Positions 17,435 through 25,673 of a stretch of 64,000 nt of DNA are shown one piece after another. Made by a program: the position numbers and the translations under genes. How positions within the stretch are numbered: position 1 is the stretch's first letter; each line of letters starts with the position of its first letter. The notes beneath the pieces are model-generated. The model saw only the letters and a program-made list of their open reading frames with translations. It was not told the origin of the DNA and did no database searches. Source of the DNA: Bradyrhizobium sp. in8p8 (GTDB taxonomy: Bacteria > Pseudomonadota > Alphaproteobacteria > Rhizobiales > Xanthobacteraceae); assembly GCF_000426845.1 (NCBI RefSeq), contig NZ_AUGD01000002.1:1-64000 (forward strand), given 5' to 3'.

Positions 17435-18067
17435 TCAACGCTGCCAGACGGCTTGAAAATTCGCGCCTTTGAACCGCTTGACCGGCCGGCCACGTTCGAG
17501 CTGATCGTGGGCTGCATGAGCTTCGTTTCGGGCCGCGATCGCCGTCAACTCCGCTTGCAGCCTGAGCAGCCCAGCCAGCCGGTCCAGCGCCAGCGCCTTG
17601 TTCCGATGTTGCGAACGTTCCTCGCGCGCGACGACGGAAAGGCCGCTCGGAACGTGAATGGCCCGCACCGCACTCTCGGTCTTGTTCTGGTGCTGGCCAC
17701 CGGGGCCGCCGGCCCGGAACGCTTCGAAGCGTACGTCCTGGGCGTCGATGGCCTTCGGTACGTCAGGCAGCGGTGGCAGCTCGAAGATGCCGATGAACCA
17801 GTTCTTTCTCTTGTGATGGGGCCTCAACGGACTCTGCGCCGTCCATTGGATCACACCGATCCACGGACTGGCGAAGGCGGCCGCGGGATCGCCGTGGACG
17901 ACGACGATGGCCGATGCCGGACCATGCGCGTCCGGATTTGGTCCCTCCAGATAGTCGGTGTCGAGACCGAGCGCGGTCGCCTCGGCAATGAGGAGAGCCG
18001 CCGTCTTCGCAACAGCGATCCGGCATTCCCCCGGACCGCGCCCGCTGGTCAACAGGAGCCGGATCAT
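17435..18067 (-). CDS. prfH: Peptide chain release factor H (PrfH)
   Basis: A 210-residue class-I release-factor paralogue. It keeps the peptidyl-tRNA-hydrolysing domain with GGQ at 123-125 (RAGGPGGQHQNKTES) and the basic SQHRNKALALDRL helix, but lacks the codon-recognition domain of RF1/RF2 and has a shorter N-terminal region instead. PrfH is normally encoded with an RtcB paralogue, and the pair has been reported to rescue ribosomes cut in the 16S decoding centre by a colicin-type nuclease: PrfH frees the stuck peptide and RtcB reseals the RNA. The start overlaps the rtcB stop (ATGA), which implies translational coupling. Confidence 0.93.
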   Translation of the reverse strand: MIRLLLTSGRGPGECRIAVAKTAALLIAEATALGLDTDYLEGPNPDAHGPASAIVVVHGDPAAAFASPWIGVIQWTAQSPLRPHHKRKNWFIGIFELPPLPDVPKAIDAQDVRFEAFRAGGPGGQHQNKTESAVRAIHVPSGLSVVAREERSQHRNKALALDRLAGLLRLQAELTAIAARNEAHAAHDQLERGRPVKRFKGANFQAVWQR

Positions 18068-19257
18068 CGGCGATCCTCCTTCCAGCGCTTGCCGCGCCTG
18101 GCGTCCCGCACCGCGACGCTCGACTGCGCCCTCTTGAAGGTCAGCAGCGGCCGGAAGGTCGCCACGACGCGCGCGAGGCCGAACTCCACGAGGTCGGCGA
18201 TGACGCGCTCGATGCTCTTGTAGGCGTCGGGCGCCTCCTCGGCGAGCAGGCCGCGATCGCCGCAGACGACGATGCCGCCGAAGGGATTGCGCTCCAGCCG
18301 TGCGACATCGGACTTCTTGACCCGAACGCGCCCGTGCATGGAGGCGCGATCGTACTTGCGGCCGGCACCGTGTGCGAGCGAAGCAAGTGCATCGCCCGGC
18401 ATCTCCGCCAGTGGCTCGACCAGATAGGACAGCGTTCCGCGCGATCCCGGCACCGGCACCAGGCCGCGATCTGCGGGGGCGACTCCCTTGCGATGTAGCG
18501 CCAGGGCCTCGCCAGTTGCGTCAGCCTGTTGCTCGATCATGTTGTGCGCGAGGTCGCTGATGGGGCGCAGGCTCGCGCGTGCTGCCACTCCTGTCCGCTC
18601 AGCAATGATGCGACGATTGAGTCTTGCCCATTGCACGGCGTGATCGTGCGCCGCCAGATAGGCTTGTCCCCGGTCGCTTCCGATGGGGAGCGCATCTGGT
18701 CCATCACGCAGAGCCTGCTCCAGGATCGAGAAGCCAAGGCCCCGGGAGCCGGAATGGACCAGGACATAGGCAAGGTTCCGGTCGAGGCCGGCCCGCGCGG
18801 CCGCCTCAGGCGCGAGGATCTCGTCGATCGCTTGGACTTCGCAGAAATGGTTGCCGCCACCAATGCTGCCGAGCGCGGCATCGAATATGCTCGCGCCAAT
18901 GCCCGCGTCGGCCAATTCGGTTTCCACGCCGCCATCCCAGGGCCGGTCGAGCGCATGCATGCGTTCGGCCAGATGATCGAGCCGCAGCTTGCGTGCCGCG
19001 ATGTCCAGCTCGAAGAGGCCCATGCCGCAGCCGATGTCGGAGCCGACCAGCTGCGGATAAATTCGGTCCGACAGAATGGCGCAACCGACGGGGCCATATT
19101 TGCCCGGATGCAGATCGGGCATGGCAGCGACCGTCCGGACTCCAGGTAGCCCAGCGACGTGTTCCAGTTGTAGTGTTGCGTTGCCTTCGATCCATGAATT
19201 GGACGAGGCGAAGATGTGGATCGGCGCGCGGCCGTCCACGTTGGCAGAATTGCCCAT
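18064..19257 (-). CDS. rtcB: RtcB-type RNA ligase (RtcB2, PrfH partner)
   Basis: This 397-residue protein keeps the RtcB active site: D74 and C77 in SDIGCGMG, N136/H137/E140 in GGGNHFCE, H168 in HSGSRGLG, H238/N239 in AHNMIE, RKGVAPA near 257-263, and the guanylylated histidine H296 in AHGAGRK. RtcB joins 2',3'-cyclic phosphate and 5'-OH RNA ends using GTP and Mn2+. The N-terminus (IHIFASSNSWIEGNATLQL) and the shorter length are those of the RtcB2 form linked to PrfH rather than the RtcR-controlled RtcB. No rtcA, rtcR, archease or sigma-54 site is seen upstream. Confidence 0.93.
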   Translation of the reverse strand: MGNSANVDGRAPIHIFASSNSWIEGNATLQLEHVAGLPGVRTVAAMPDLHPGKYGPVGCAILSDRIYPQLVGSDIGCGMGLFELDIAARKLRLDHLAERMHALDRPWDGGVETELADAGIGASIFDAALGSIGGGNHFCEVQAIDEILAPEAAARAGLDRNLAYVLVHSGSRGLGFSILEQALRDGPDALPIGSDRGQAYLAAHDHAVQWARLNRRIIAERTGVAARASLRPISDLAHNMIEQQADATGEALALHRKGVAPADRGLVPVPGSRGTLSYLVEPLAEMPGDALASLAHGAGRKYDRASMHGRVRVKKSDVARLERNPFGGIVVCGDRGLLAEEAPDAYKSIERVIADLVEFGLARVVATFRPLLTFKRAQSSVAVRDARRGKRWKEDRR

Positions 19258-19580
19258 TGAGAAAGCTCTCAGCAGATAGGGATCGTCGGCACGCGCAAGG
19301 GAATGCGCATGATTTCCCTAACCGCGCGGCCAGCGCACGCGCAGTTTAGGCGATGCCCTCGACGGGGCGGCGAGACATGATCGTCATCGAGCCTTCTCCC
19401 TGATGATCGCGCCAAATGGGCGCCGGATCGGGGGAGACACATAGCGGCGAAATGGAGAAGTCGCAAGCCACAGGCGGTGTGCTTCCGGCGACAAAAGGCT
19501 GCTGACATTTGGAGGTGCAGGGCCTATATCACCCCCCGCCCGGCACGTCCGGGCTTTCTGCGTTTGACTGGATCTGAGAC
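19258..19580. other. Gene-free divergent intergenic region between rtcB and sdhE
   Basis: This 323-base gap must hold the promoters of the minus-strand rtcB-prfH operon and of sdhE-mfd. Short frames in it (for example 19269-19508, minus) lack ribosome sites and recognisable protein sequence. No sigma-54 consensus (GG-N10-GC in context) was found before rtcB, and no clear operator. Confidence 0.5.
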
Positions 19581-19871
19581 ATGACGGGAACGACACGATC
19601 GAGCGAGGGGCTGGACGACCGCCGCAAGCGGCTTCTGTTCCGCTGCTGGCATCGCGGCACGCGCGAGATGGACTTGATCCTCGGCCGCTTCGCGGATGCC
19701 GAGATCGGCAACCTGTCCGACGCCGAGCTCGACGAGCTCGAGCGCCTGCTCGAGGTCAACGATCCCGATCTGTATGCCGCCATCAGCGGCGACAAGGTAT
19801 TGCCGGCGGACGTCACCGGCGCGCTGTTTGCCCGCATCAAGGCGTTCCCGATTGCGGAACGCGACGTATGA
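19581..19871 (+). CDS. sdhE: Succinate dehydrogenase assembly factor (FAD assembly factor SdhE)
   Basis: A 96-residue small helical protein (former DUF339). The hallmark RGTREMDLILGRF covers about residues 28-40, followed by LSDAELDELERLLEVNDPDLYAAI. It binds the flavoprotein subunit SdhA and promotes covalent FAD attachment. The stop overlaps the mfd start (ATGA), so the two are translationally coupled, an arrangement common in alphaproteobacteria. Confidence 0.95.
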   Translation: MTGTTRSSEGLDDRRKRLLFRCWHRGTREMDLILGRFADAEIGNLSDAELDELERLLEVNDPDLYAAISGDKVLPADVTGALFARIKAFPIAERDV

Positions 19872-22800
19872 AGCAGGGGATGAAATCACCGGCCGAGCAG
19901 CTGACGCCCGGCCGTGCGCTGACGCTTGCCAATGTCGCGGAGGGCGCGGAAGGGCTCGTCGTCTCCGATCTCGCCCGAGCGATCGCTGCGCGGCCGAAGA
20001 AGCCGGCCGTCAGCCTCGCTGTGGTCTGCCGCGACGGCGGGCGCATGCAGCAGCTCGAGCGCGCACTACGGTTCTTCGCGCCGGATCTGCCGGTGCTGAC
20101 CTTTCCGGCCTGGGACTGCCAGCCCTATGACCGCGTCTCGCCGCATGGCGGCATCCTGGCCCAGCGCCTGACGACGCTGGCGCGGCTGGCCTCGCTGACG
20201 GGCAGCGACAAGCCGCTGATCGTGCTCACGACCGTGAATGCCGTCGTGCAGCGCGTGCCCGCGCGCGAGCTCGTCGCCGCACAGGCGCTGTCTGTCGCGC
20301 CCGGCAATGTGGTGCCGATGGATACCATCGTCGCCTGGCTCGAGCACAACGGCTACAACCGCTCATCGACGGTGCGCGAGCCCGGCGAATACGCCGTGCG
20401 CGGCGGCATTTTGGATCTGTTTCCGGCCGGCCTCGAGCAGCCGGTGCGCTTCGACTTCTTCGGCGACAGCCTGGAATCGATCCGCTCGTTCGACGCCGAG
20501 ACCCAGCGCACGCTGCTCGACATGCGTTCGCTCGACCTCGTGCCGGTGTCCGAGTTCCAGCTCGTCACCGAGACCATCCGCCGCTTCCGCATGGGCTATG
20601 TCGCCGAGTTCGGCGCGCCCGAGCGCGACGATGCGCTCTACGAGGCCGTCAGCGAAGGCCGCCGTCATCCTGGCATGGAGCACTGGCTGCCGCTGTTCCA
20701 GGACAGGATGGACACGCTGTTCGATTATCTGCAAGGCGCGGCTGTCGCGATCGAGCCGCAGGCCGAGGACGCCGTGCGCGAACGCTTCAAGCAGATCCTC
20801 GACTATTACGAGGCCCGGCGCGAGGCAATGGAGCATCCCGGGGGCGGCGCCATCTACAAGCCGCTGCCGCCTGATCGGCTTTATCTGACCGAAGAGGAAT
20901 GGGGCAGGCGCCTCGGCGATGTCCCGCTGGCGCGGCTGACGCCGTTCTCGGTGCCGACCGACGGCACCAGCGTGGTCGACGCCGGGGCGCGCAAGGGCCG
21001 TGACTTCGCGCCGGAGCGCAACGACACCAAGGTCAACGTGTTCGAATCCGTCGTCGCGCATGTGATGGCCCTGCAGGCCCAGCGCAAGAAAGTCGTGATC
21101 GCGCTGTGGACCGAAGGCTCGCGCGACCGCATGACCTCGATGCTGCGCGACCACAAGCTGGCACATATCACCAGCGTCAACAGCTGGCGGACGGTGCAGG
21201 CGACGCCGCGCAACGAAACCATGCTCGCCGTGCTCGGCCTCGAAAGCGGCTTCGAGACCGACGAGATTGCGCTGATCAGCGAACAGGACATACTCGGCGA
21301 CCGCCTGGTGCGGCCGCGCAAGGCCAGCCGCAAGCTCGACAATTTCATCTCGGAGGTGACGAGCCTCACCGCCGGCGACATCGTCGTGCACGTCGATCAC
21401 GGCATCGGCCGCTTCATCGGGCTGCAGACCCTCGACGTCGCCGGCGCGCCGCATGATTGTCTCGAGCTGCATTATGCCGCCGAGACGAAGCTGTTTCTCC
21501 CCGTCGAGAACATCGAGCTGCTGTCGCGCTACGGCTCCGACCAGACCAGTGTCGAGCTGGATAAGCTCGGTGGCTCGGGCTGGCAGACCCGCAAGGCCAA
21601 GCTGAAGAACCGCATCCGCGAGATCGCGGGCGAGCTGATCAAGATCGCCGCCGAGCGCATGCTGCATGAAGCGCCGAAGCTGCCGGTGCAGCAGGGCCTC
21701 TACGACGAGTTCTGCGCGCGCTTCCCCTATGACGAGACCGAGGACCAGCTGGGCGCGATCGAGTCCACGCTGAAGGACCTCGAAAAGGGCCGGCCGATGG
21801 ACCGCCTGATTTGCGGCGACGTCGGCTTCGGCAAGACGGAAGTCGCGCTGCGCGCCGCCTTCGCGGTCGGGCTCGACGGCAAGCAGGTCGCGGTCGTGGT
21901 GCCGACCACGCTGCTGGCGCGCCAGCACTACAGGACGTTCAGCGAGCGATTCAAGGGCTTTCCTGTCAACGTCGCGCAGGCCTCGCGCCTGATCCCGACC
22001 AAGCAGCTCAACGAGGTCAAGAAGGGTCTTGCCGACGGCTCCGTCGACATCGTCGTCGGCACCCATGCGCTGCTCGGCAAGGCCATCAAATTCCGCGATC
22101 TCGGCCTTCTCATCGTCGACGAGGAGCAGCATTTCGGCGTCAGCCACAAGGAGCGGCTGAAGGCGCTGCGTGCCGAGGTGCACGTGCTGACGCTGTCGGC
22201 GACGCCGATCCCGCGCACGCTGCAGCTGGCGCTCACCGGCGTCCGCGAGCTCTCGATCATCGCCTCCCCCCCGGTCGATCGCCTCGCGGTGCGCACCTTC
22301 GTCGCCCCGCACGATCCCCTGATGATCCGCGAGGCGCTCTTGCGCGAACGCTATCGTGGCGGCCAGGCGTTCTATGTGGTGCCGCGCATCGACGACCTCG
22401 CCGAGGTCAAGGACTTCCTCGACAAGAACGTGCCGGAGATGAAGGTCGCGGTCGCGCACGGCCAGATGCCGCCCGCCGTGATCGAGGACATCATGACGGC
22501 ATTCTACGACGGCAGGTTCGACATCCTCTTGTCGACCACCATCGTGGAGTCAGGCCTCGACATTCCCAACGCCAACACGCTGATCGTGCACCGCGCCGAC
22601 ATGTTCGGCCTGGCCCAGCTCTATCAGCTCCGCGGCCGCGTTGGCCGCTCTAAGCTGCGGGCCTATGCGCTGTTCACGCTGCCGGCTCAGCAGAAGATCA
22701 CCGCGCAGGCCGAGCGCCGGCTCACCGTGCTGCAATCGCTGGAGACGCTGGGCGCCGGCTTCCAGCTCGCTTCCCACGACCTCGACATCCGCGGCGCCGG

Positions 22801-23386
22801 CAATCTCCTCGGCGAGGAGCAGTCCGGCCACATCAAGGAGGTCGGCTTCGAGCTCTATCAATCGATGCTGGAAGAGGCGATCGTCAACCTCAAGGCCGGC
22901 GTCTCCGAGCCCGCTGCCGACCGCTGGTCGCCGCAGATCACCATCGGCATGCCCGTGCTTATCCCGGACGACTACGTCAGCGATCTCTCGGTGCGGCTGT
23001 CGCTGTACCGGCGACTTGCCGATCTCGACACCGAGGAGGAGATCGAGAATTTTGGGGCCGAGATGCGCGACCGCTTCGGCGTGCTGCCGGACGAGGTGCG
23101 CTACCTCTTCAAGGTCGCCGCGATCAAGGCGTTCTGTCGCCGGGCCAATGTCGAGAAGATCGACGCCGGCCCGAAGGGCGCCGTCATCGTCTTCCGCGAC
23201 AATTCCTTCGCCTATCCCGATCGCCTCGTGACCTTCATCCGCAGCTATGGCCAGGCAGCGAAAGTGCGGCCCGACATGAAGGTGGTGTTCCTGCAGGACT
23301 GGGAGACGCCCGAGGAGCGTCTTGCCGGCACCACGGAGATCATGCGGCAATTGGCGCAGCTCGCCGAGAGCAAGAAGGCGGCGTGA
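19868..23386 (+). CDS. mfd: Transcription-repair coupling factor Mfd
   Basis: An 1172-residue ATP-dependent translocase that removes stalled RNA polymerase and recruits UvrA. In order: the N-terminal UvrB-like region; an RNA-polymerase-interaction module beginning near the VHVDHGIGRFIGLQ stretch; helicase motifs GDVGFGKTEVALRAAF (Walker A), VDEEQHFGV, LSATPIPRTLQLAL; TTIVESGLDIPNANT and YQLRGRVGRSK; and the C-terminal TRCF domain. The length is normal. The start ATG lies inside the sdhE stop. Confidence 0.97.
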   Translation: MKQGMKSPAEQLTPGRALTLANVAEGAEGLVVSDLARAIAARPKKPAVSLAVVCRDGGRMQQLERALRFFAPDLPVLTFPAWDCQPYDRVSPHGGILAQRLTTLARLASLTGSDKPLIVLTTVNAVVQRVPARELVAAQALSVAPGNVVPMDTIVAWLEHNGYNRSSTVREPGEYAVRGGILDLFPAGLEQPVRFDFFGDSLESIRSFDAETQRTLLDMRSLDLVPVSEFQLVTETIRRFRMGYVAEFGAPERDDALYEAVSEGRRHPGMEHWLPLFQDRMDTLFDYLQGAAVAIEPQAEDAVRERFKQILDYYEARREAMEHPGGGAIYKPLPPDRLYLTEEEWGRRLGDVPLARLTPFSVPTDGTSVVDAGARKGRDFAPERNDTKVNVFESVVAHVMALQAQRKKVVIALWTEGSRDRMTSMLRDHKLAHITSVNSWRTVQATPRNETMLAVLGLESGFETDEIALISEQDILGDRLVRPRKASRKLDNFISEVTSLTAGDIVVHVDHGIGRFIGLQTLDVAGAPHDCLELHYAAETKLFLPVENIELLSRYGSDQTSVELDKLGGSGWQTRKAKLKNRIREIAGELIKIAAERMLHEAPKLPVQQGLYDEFCARFPYDETEDQLGAIESTLKDLEKGRPMDRLICGDVGFGKTEVALRAAFAVGLDGKQVAVVVPTTLLARQHYRTFSERFKGFPVNVAQASRLIPTKQLNEVKKGLADGSVDIVVGTHALLGKAIKFRDLGLLIVDEEQHFGVSHKERLKALRAEVHVLTLSATPIPRTLQLALTGVRELSIIASPPVDRLAVRTFVAPHDPLMIREALLRERYRGGQAFYVVPRIDDLAEVKDFLDKNVPEMKVAVAHGQMPPAVIEDIMTAFYDGRFDILLSTTIVESGLDIPNANTLIVHRADMFGLAQLYQLRGRVGRSKLRAYALFTLPAQQKITAQAERRLTVLQSLETLGAGFQLASHDLDIRGAGNLLGEEQSGHIKEVGFELYQSMLEEAIVNLKAGVSEPAADRWSPQITIGMPVLIPDDYVSDLSVRLSLYRRLADLDTEEEIENFGAEMRDRFGVLPDEVRYLFKVAAIKAFCRRANVEKIDAGPKGAVIVFRDNSFAYPDRLVTFIRSYGQAAKVRPDMKVVFLQDWETPEERLAGTTEIMRQLAQLAESKKAA

Positions 23387-23625
23387 GCATGCAACTTCGG
23401 AGCCAGCGCGGTTCCGGAGTCTGCTTGCAGTGTCCAGACAGCGACATAACGTCACTTGCGGATCAGACGGCGCGAGGCCATATCCCGCTCATCGAGTTTC
23501 GGCCGAACGACTTGGCCTCGCCGCTGACAAGCGCGCCTGACTGACGACCCTCCCTCCAAATCTCGACGACGCCGACTGCGCCTCTCAGCGCGGTCCTGGA
23601 CATATCATGTTGAAGGACGACCCCA

Positions 23626-23835
23626 ATGACGACGGGAATTGTGAAGTGGTTTAACAGCCAGAAGGGTTTCGGCTTCATTCAGCCGGACGAGGGAAGCCAG
23701 GACGTTTTCGTTCATATCAGCGCGGTTGAACGCGCAGGCTTGAATACCCTCAACGAGGGGCAGAAGGTTTCTTTTGAAATCGTTGCAGACCGCCGAACTG
23801 GCAAGTCTGCGGCCGAGAATCTGCGCGCCGAATAG
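23626..23835 (+). CDS. CspA-family cold-shock protein
   Basis: A 69-residue OB-fold nucleic-acid-binding protein. RNP1 is KGFGFIQ (residues 13-19) and RNP2 is VFVHISA. It acts as an RNA chaperone that melts structured mRNA. AAGGACGACCCCA precedes the ATG. The 239 bases upstream (23387-23625) show no other gene and probably hold a structured 5' leader, as is usual for cold-shock genes. A strong intrinsic terminator follows, 64 bases after the stop. Confidence 0.96.
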   Translation: MTTGIVKWFNSQKGFGFIQPDEGSQDVFVHISAVERAGLNTLNEGQKVSFEIVADRRTGKSAAENLRAE

Positions 23836-23898
23836 GTGCCGCAATCGTCATGATGAAGCTTTGACCACGGATGTACTGGCAGAGCTTCGGTTCTCTTG

Positions 23899-23930
23899 AC
23901 CCGCGGCCGGTTTACCGGCTGCGGGTTTTT
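23899..23930 (+). terminator. Rho-independent terminator after the cold-shock gene
   Basis: A 12-bp stem, ACCCGCGGCCGG with CCGGCTGCGGGT (one G-U pair), closes a TTTA loop and runs into TTTTTC. It separates the cold-shock gene from the desaturase gene. Confidence 0.92.
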
Positions 23931-23981
23931 CATACCGGTTGCGGATTGACCCGCCATCGAAACGACTGAGAAACGACTGAG

Positions 23982-25157
23982 GTGGCAAGGGTGCCTGTTA
24001 ACATCGATCCGGACCGCGAACACGACGACATCATGTATCCGCAGGTTCTGCCGTTCCTGTTGATCCACGCCGGATGCGTCGCGGCGATCTGGACGGGCGT
24101 CTCGTGGCAAGCGGTCGGGCTTTGCGTCGCGCTGTACTGGCTGCGCATGTTTGCGATCACGGCCGGATATCACCGGTACTTCTCGCACCGGGCCTACGCG
24201 ACCAGCCGGGTCTTTCAGTTCATCCTTGCCTTCCTTGCTCAGAGCAGCGCGCAGAAAAGCGTGCTGTGGTGGGCTGCCAAGCACCGCCATCATCACCTTC
24301 ACTCGGACACAGCGCAGGACGTGCATTCGCCCCGGCACAAGGGGTTCCTCTACAGCCATGTCGGCTGGATCTTCTATCGTCAGCATGATGGGACCGACCT
24401 CGTCAAAGTGGCCGATCTTGCCTCGTATCCCGAACTGATGTGGCTGCACAGGCTGGAGTTGCTGCCGGCAGCTGCGCTGGCGGGTCTGTGCTTTATCGTT
24501 GCCGGCTGGTCCGGACTCGTGGTCGGCTTCCTCTGGAGCACCGTGCTGCTGTATCACGCCACGTTCTGCATCAACTCGCTGGCCCATGTTCACGGACGCA
24601 AGCGGTATGTGACTGGTGACGACTCCCGAAACAACTGGCTGCTGGCCCTGTTGACCATGGGTGAGGGGTGGCACAACAACCATCACGCCTATCAGGCCAG
24701 TGCTCGACAGGGCTTCTACTGGTACGAGATCGATCTGACCTATTATGTCCTGGTGGTCTTGTCCTGGTTCGGGATCGTCCGGGACTTGAAGATGCCTCCC
24801 GCTCAGGTCCTGCGCAATCAGCAACGGTTGGGATCGCGCGTGGTCAGGCAGGCGGCGGAACAGCTCGCCGCCCGTTTCGATTCCGAGCGCATCGCGCTGG
24901 CGATCCGGACCTCGATCCATGAAACCGAATTGTCGGTCCGTGATGCTCTCACTCTGTTGCAGCAGCGTGCCGGCGAACGTTTGTCCAGCATGCCAACGCG
25001 CGATCAGCTGCTGGCTGAAGCGCAGCGCATGTTCGTGAAGACCATATCGCTGGACGACATTGTCGACCGTGCCTACGAGCTCCTGAACGATTCGGTCGGT
25101 CTGCTCCTGGCGGCTCCCGCTGTGCCGATTAAGGCGAAAGCGGAGGGTGGCGTTTAG
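23982..25157 (+). CDS. Acyl-lipid/acyl-CoA delta-9-type fatty acid desaturase
   Basis: A 391-residue membrane di-iron desaturase. All three histidine boxes are present: HRYFSH (64-69), HRHHH (101-105) and HNNHH (231-235). Four membrane segments flank the boxes as in stearoyl-CoA desaturases. It introduces a cis double bond into saturated acyl chains, raising membrane fluidity. Residues from about 290 to 391 are an extra helical tail (RVVRQAAEQLAARFDSERIA ... DDIVDRAYELLNDS) not needed for the fold. The GTG start at 23982 follows a short tandem repeat (GAAACGACTGA twice); an ATG at 24033 is an alternative. It lies just after a cold-shock gene, which fits a temperature-response role, though a terminator separates them. 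Confidence 0.9.
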   Translation: MARVPVNIDPDREHDDIMYPQVLPFLLIHAGCVAAIWTGVSWQAVGLCVALYWLRMFAITAGYHRYFSHRAYATSRVFQFILAFLAQSSAQKSVLWWAAKHRHHHLHSDTAQDVHSPRHKGFLYSHVGWIFYRQHDGTDLVKVADLASYPELMWLHRLELLPAAALAGLCFIVAGWSGLVVGFLWSTVLLYHATFCINSLAHVHGRKRYVTGDDSRNNWLLALLTMGEGWHNNHHAYQASARQGFYWYEIDLTYYVLVVLSWFGIVRDLKMPPAQVLRNQQRLGSRVVRQAAEQLAARFDSERIALAIRTSIHETELSVRDALTLLQQRAGERLSSMPTRDQLLAEAQRMFVKTISLDDIVDRAYELLNDSVGLLLAAPAVPIKAKAEGGV

Positions 25158-25164
25158 CGCGGCG

Positions 25165-25182
25165 ATACCCATATAGGGGTAT
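25165..25182. promoter_or_regulatory. CsoR-like perfect inverted repeat
   Basis: ATACCC-ATATAG-GGGTAT: two perfect 6-bp arms around a 6-bp centre, eight bases after the desaturase stop and overlapping the start of the next small ORF. G-tract palindromes of this form are known operators of CsoR/FrmR-family metal sensors. No such regulator is encoded in the window, so the assignment is by pattern only. Confidence 0.35.
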
Positions 25183-25369
25183 GACACATTGGCAGAAGTC
25201 CAGTTCGCGGCAAGCACCCAAGTCCAAGGCCGAACTCCGGGAGATGCTGACCGAAGCGGTCCGCAACACGCGACCCGTCCCTAGCCGAAGCCAGGCAAAG
25301 GCGCCGCCGATCCCCGAAGAGCCGTCTATTTCCAATCAGGCGTTCAAGGTCCTCCCGGCCGTTCGCTAA
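25181..25369 (+). CDS. Small basic protein, unknown function
   Basis: A 62-residue frame, MTHWQKSSSRQAPKSKAELR at the start, with a helix-like KAELREMLTEAVRNTRPVP segment and a Pro-rich end. The ATG overlaps the G-tract palindrome, which may also supply the ribosome site (AGGGGT). It ends 16 bases before the next ORF. The family is not recognised and its reality is moderate. Confidence 0.4.
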   Translation: MTHWQKSSSRQAPKSKAELREMLTEAVRNTRPVPSRSQAKAPPIPEEPSISNQAFKVLPAVR

Positions 25370-25385
25370 CCGGAGCAGGAGCCGT

Positions 25386-25622
25386 ATGCGCAAGTTTCCC
25401 GATCCCACCGACCAAGAACTGAGTGAGGGGCCGCAAGCCGTGGCCTTCCAAATCGCGAATGGGAACACGCGACAGAACTGTATCCTGCAAACGAACTTGC
25501 CGACCAAGGTGCAAGCGCAGCGATATCTTCTCGCGAACTGGCCGGCCGTCGAGAAGATGGCCCGCGACGCTCTCGCGCTGGGGAAGTTCGAGAACGGCGA
25601 GATCAGGCTCGTGATGCCGTAG
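25386..25622 (+). CDS. Small protein of unknown function
   Basis: This 78-residue product starts MRKFPDPTDQELSEGPQAVA after CGGAGCAGGAGCCGT, a clear ribosome site. The body (VQAQRYLLANWPAVEKMARDALALGKFENGEIRLVMP) looks like a compact alpha-helical fold with a short C-terminal strand. No domain is recognised. It probably shares a transcript with the preceding small ORF. Confidence 0.6.
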   Translation: MRKFPDPTDQELSEGPQAVAFQIANGNTRQNCILQTNLPTKVQAQRYLLANWPAVEKMARDALALGKFENGEIRLVMP

Positions 25623-25673
25623 AGGTAGCGGCCGGCGTCAACGAACCCGTCAAGTCAAGAGATACTTTATCGG

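Noticed and set aside
19258-19330. Sigma-54 promoter for rtcB as in RtcR-controlled systems
   Set aside because: No GG-N10-GC element with TGGCAC/TTGC context is present and no rtcR gene lies nearby.
20363-22459. 698-codon minus-strand frame inside mfd
   Set aside because: Codon-bias shadow; mfd helicase motifs are intact on the other strand.
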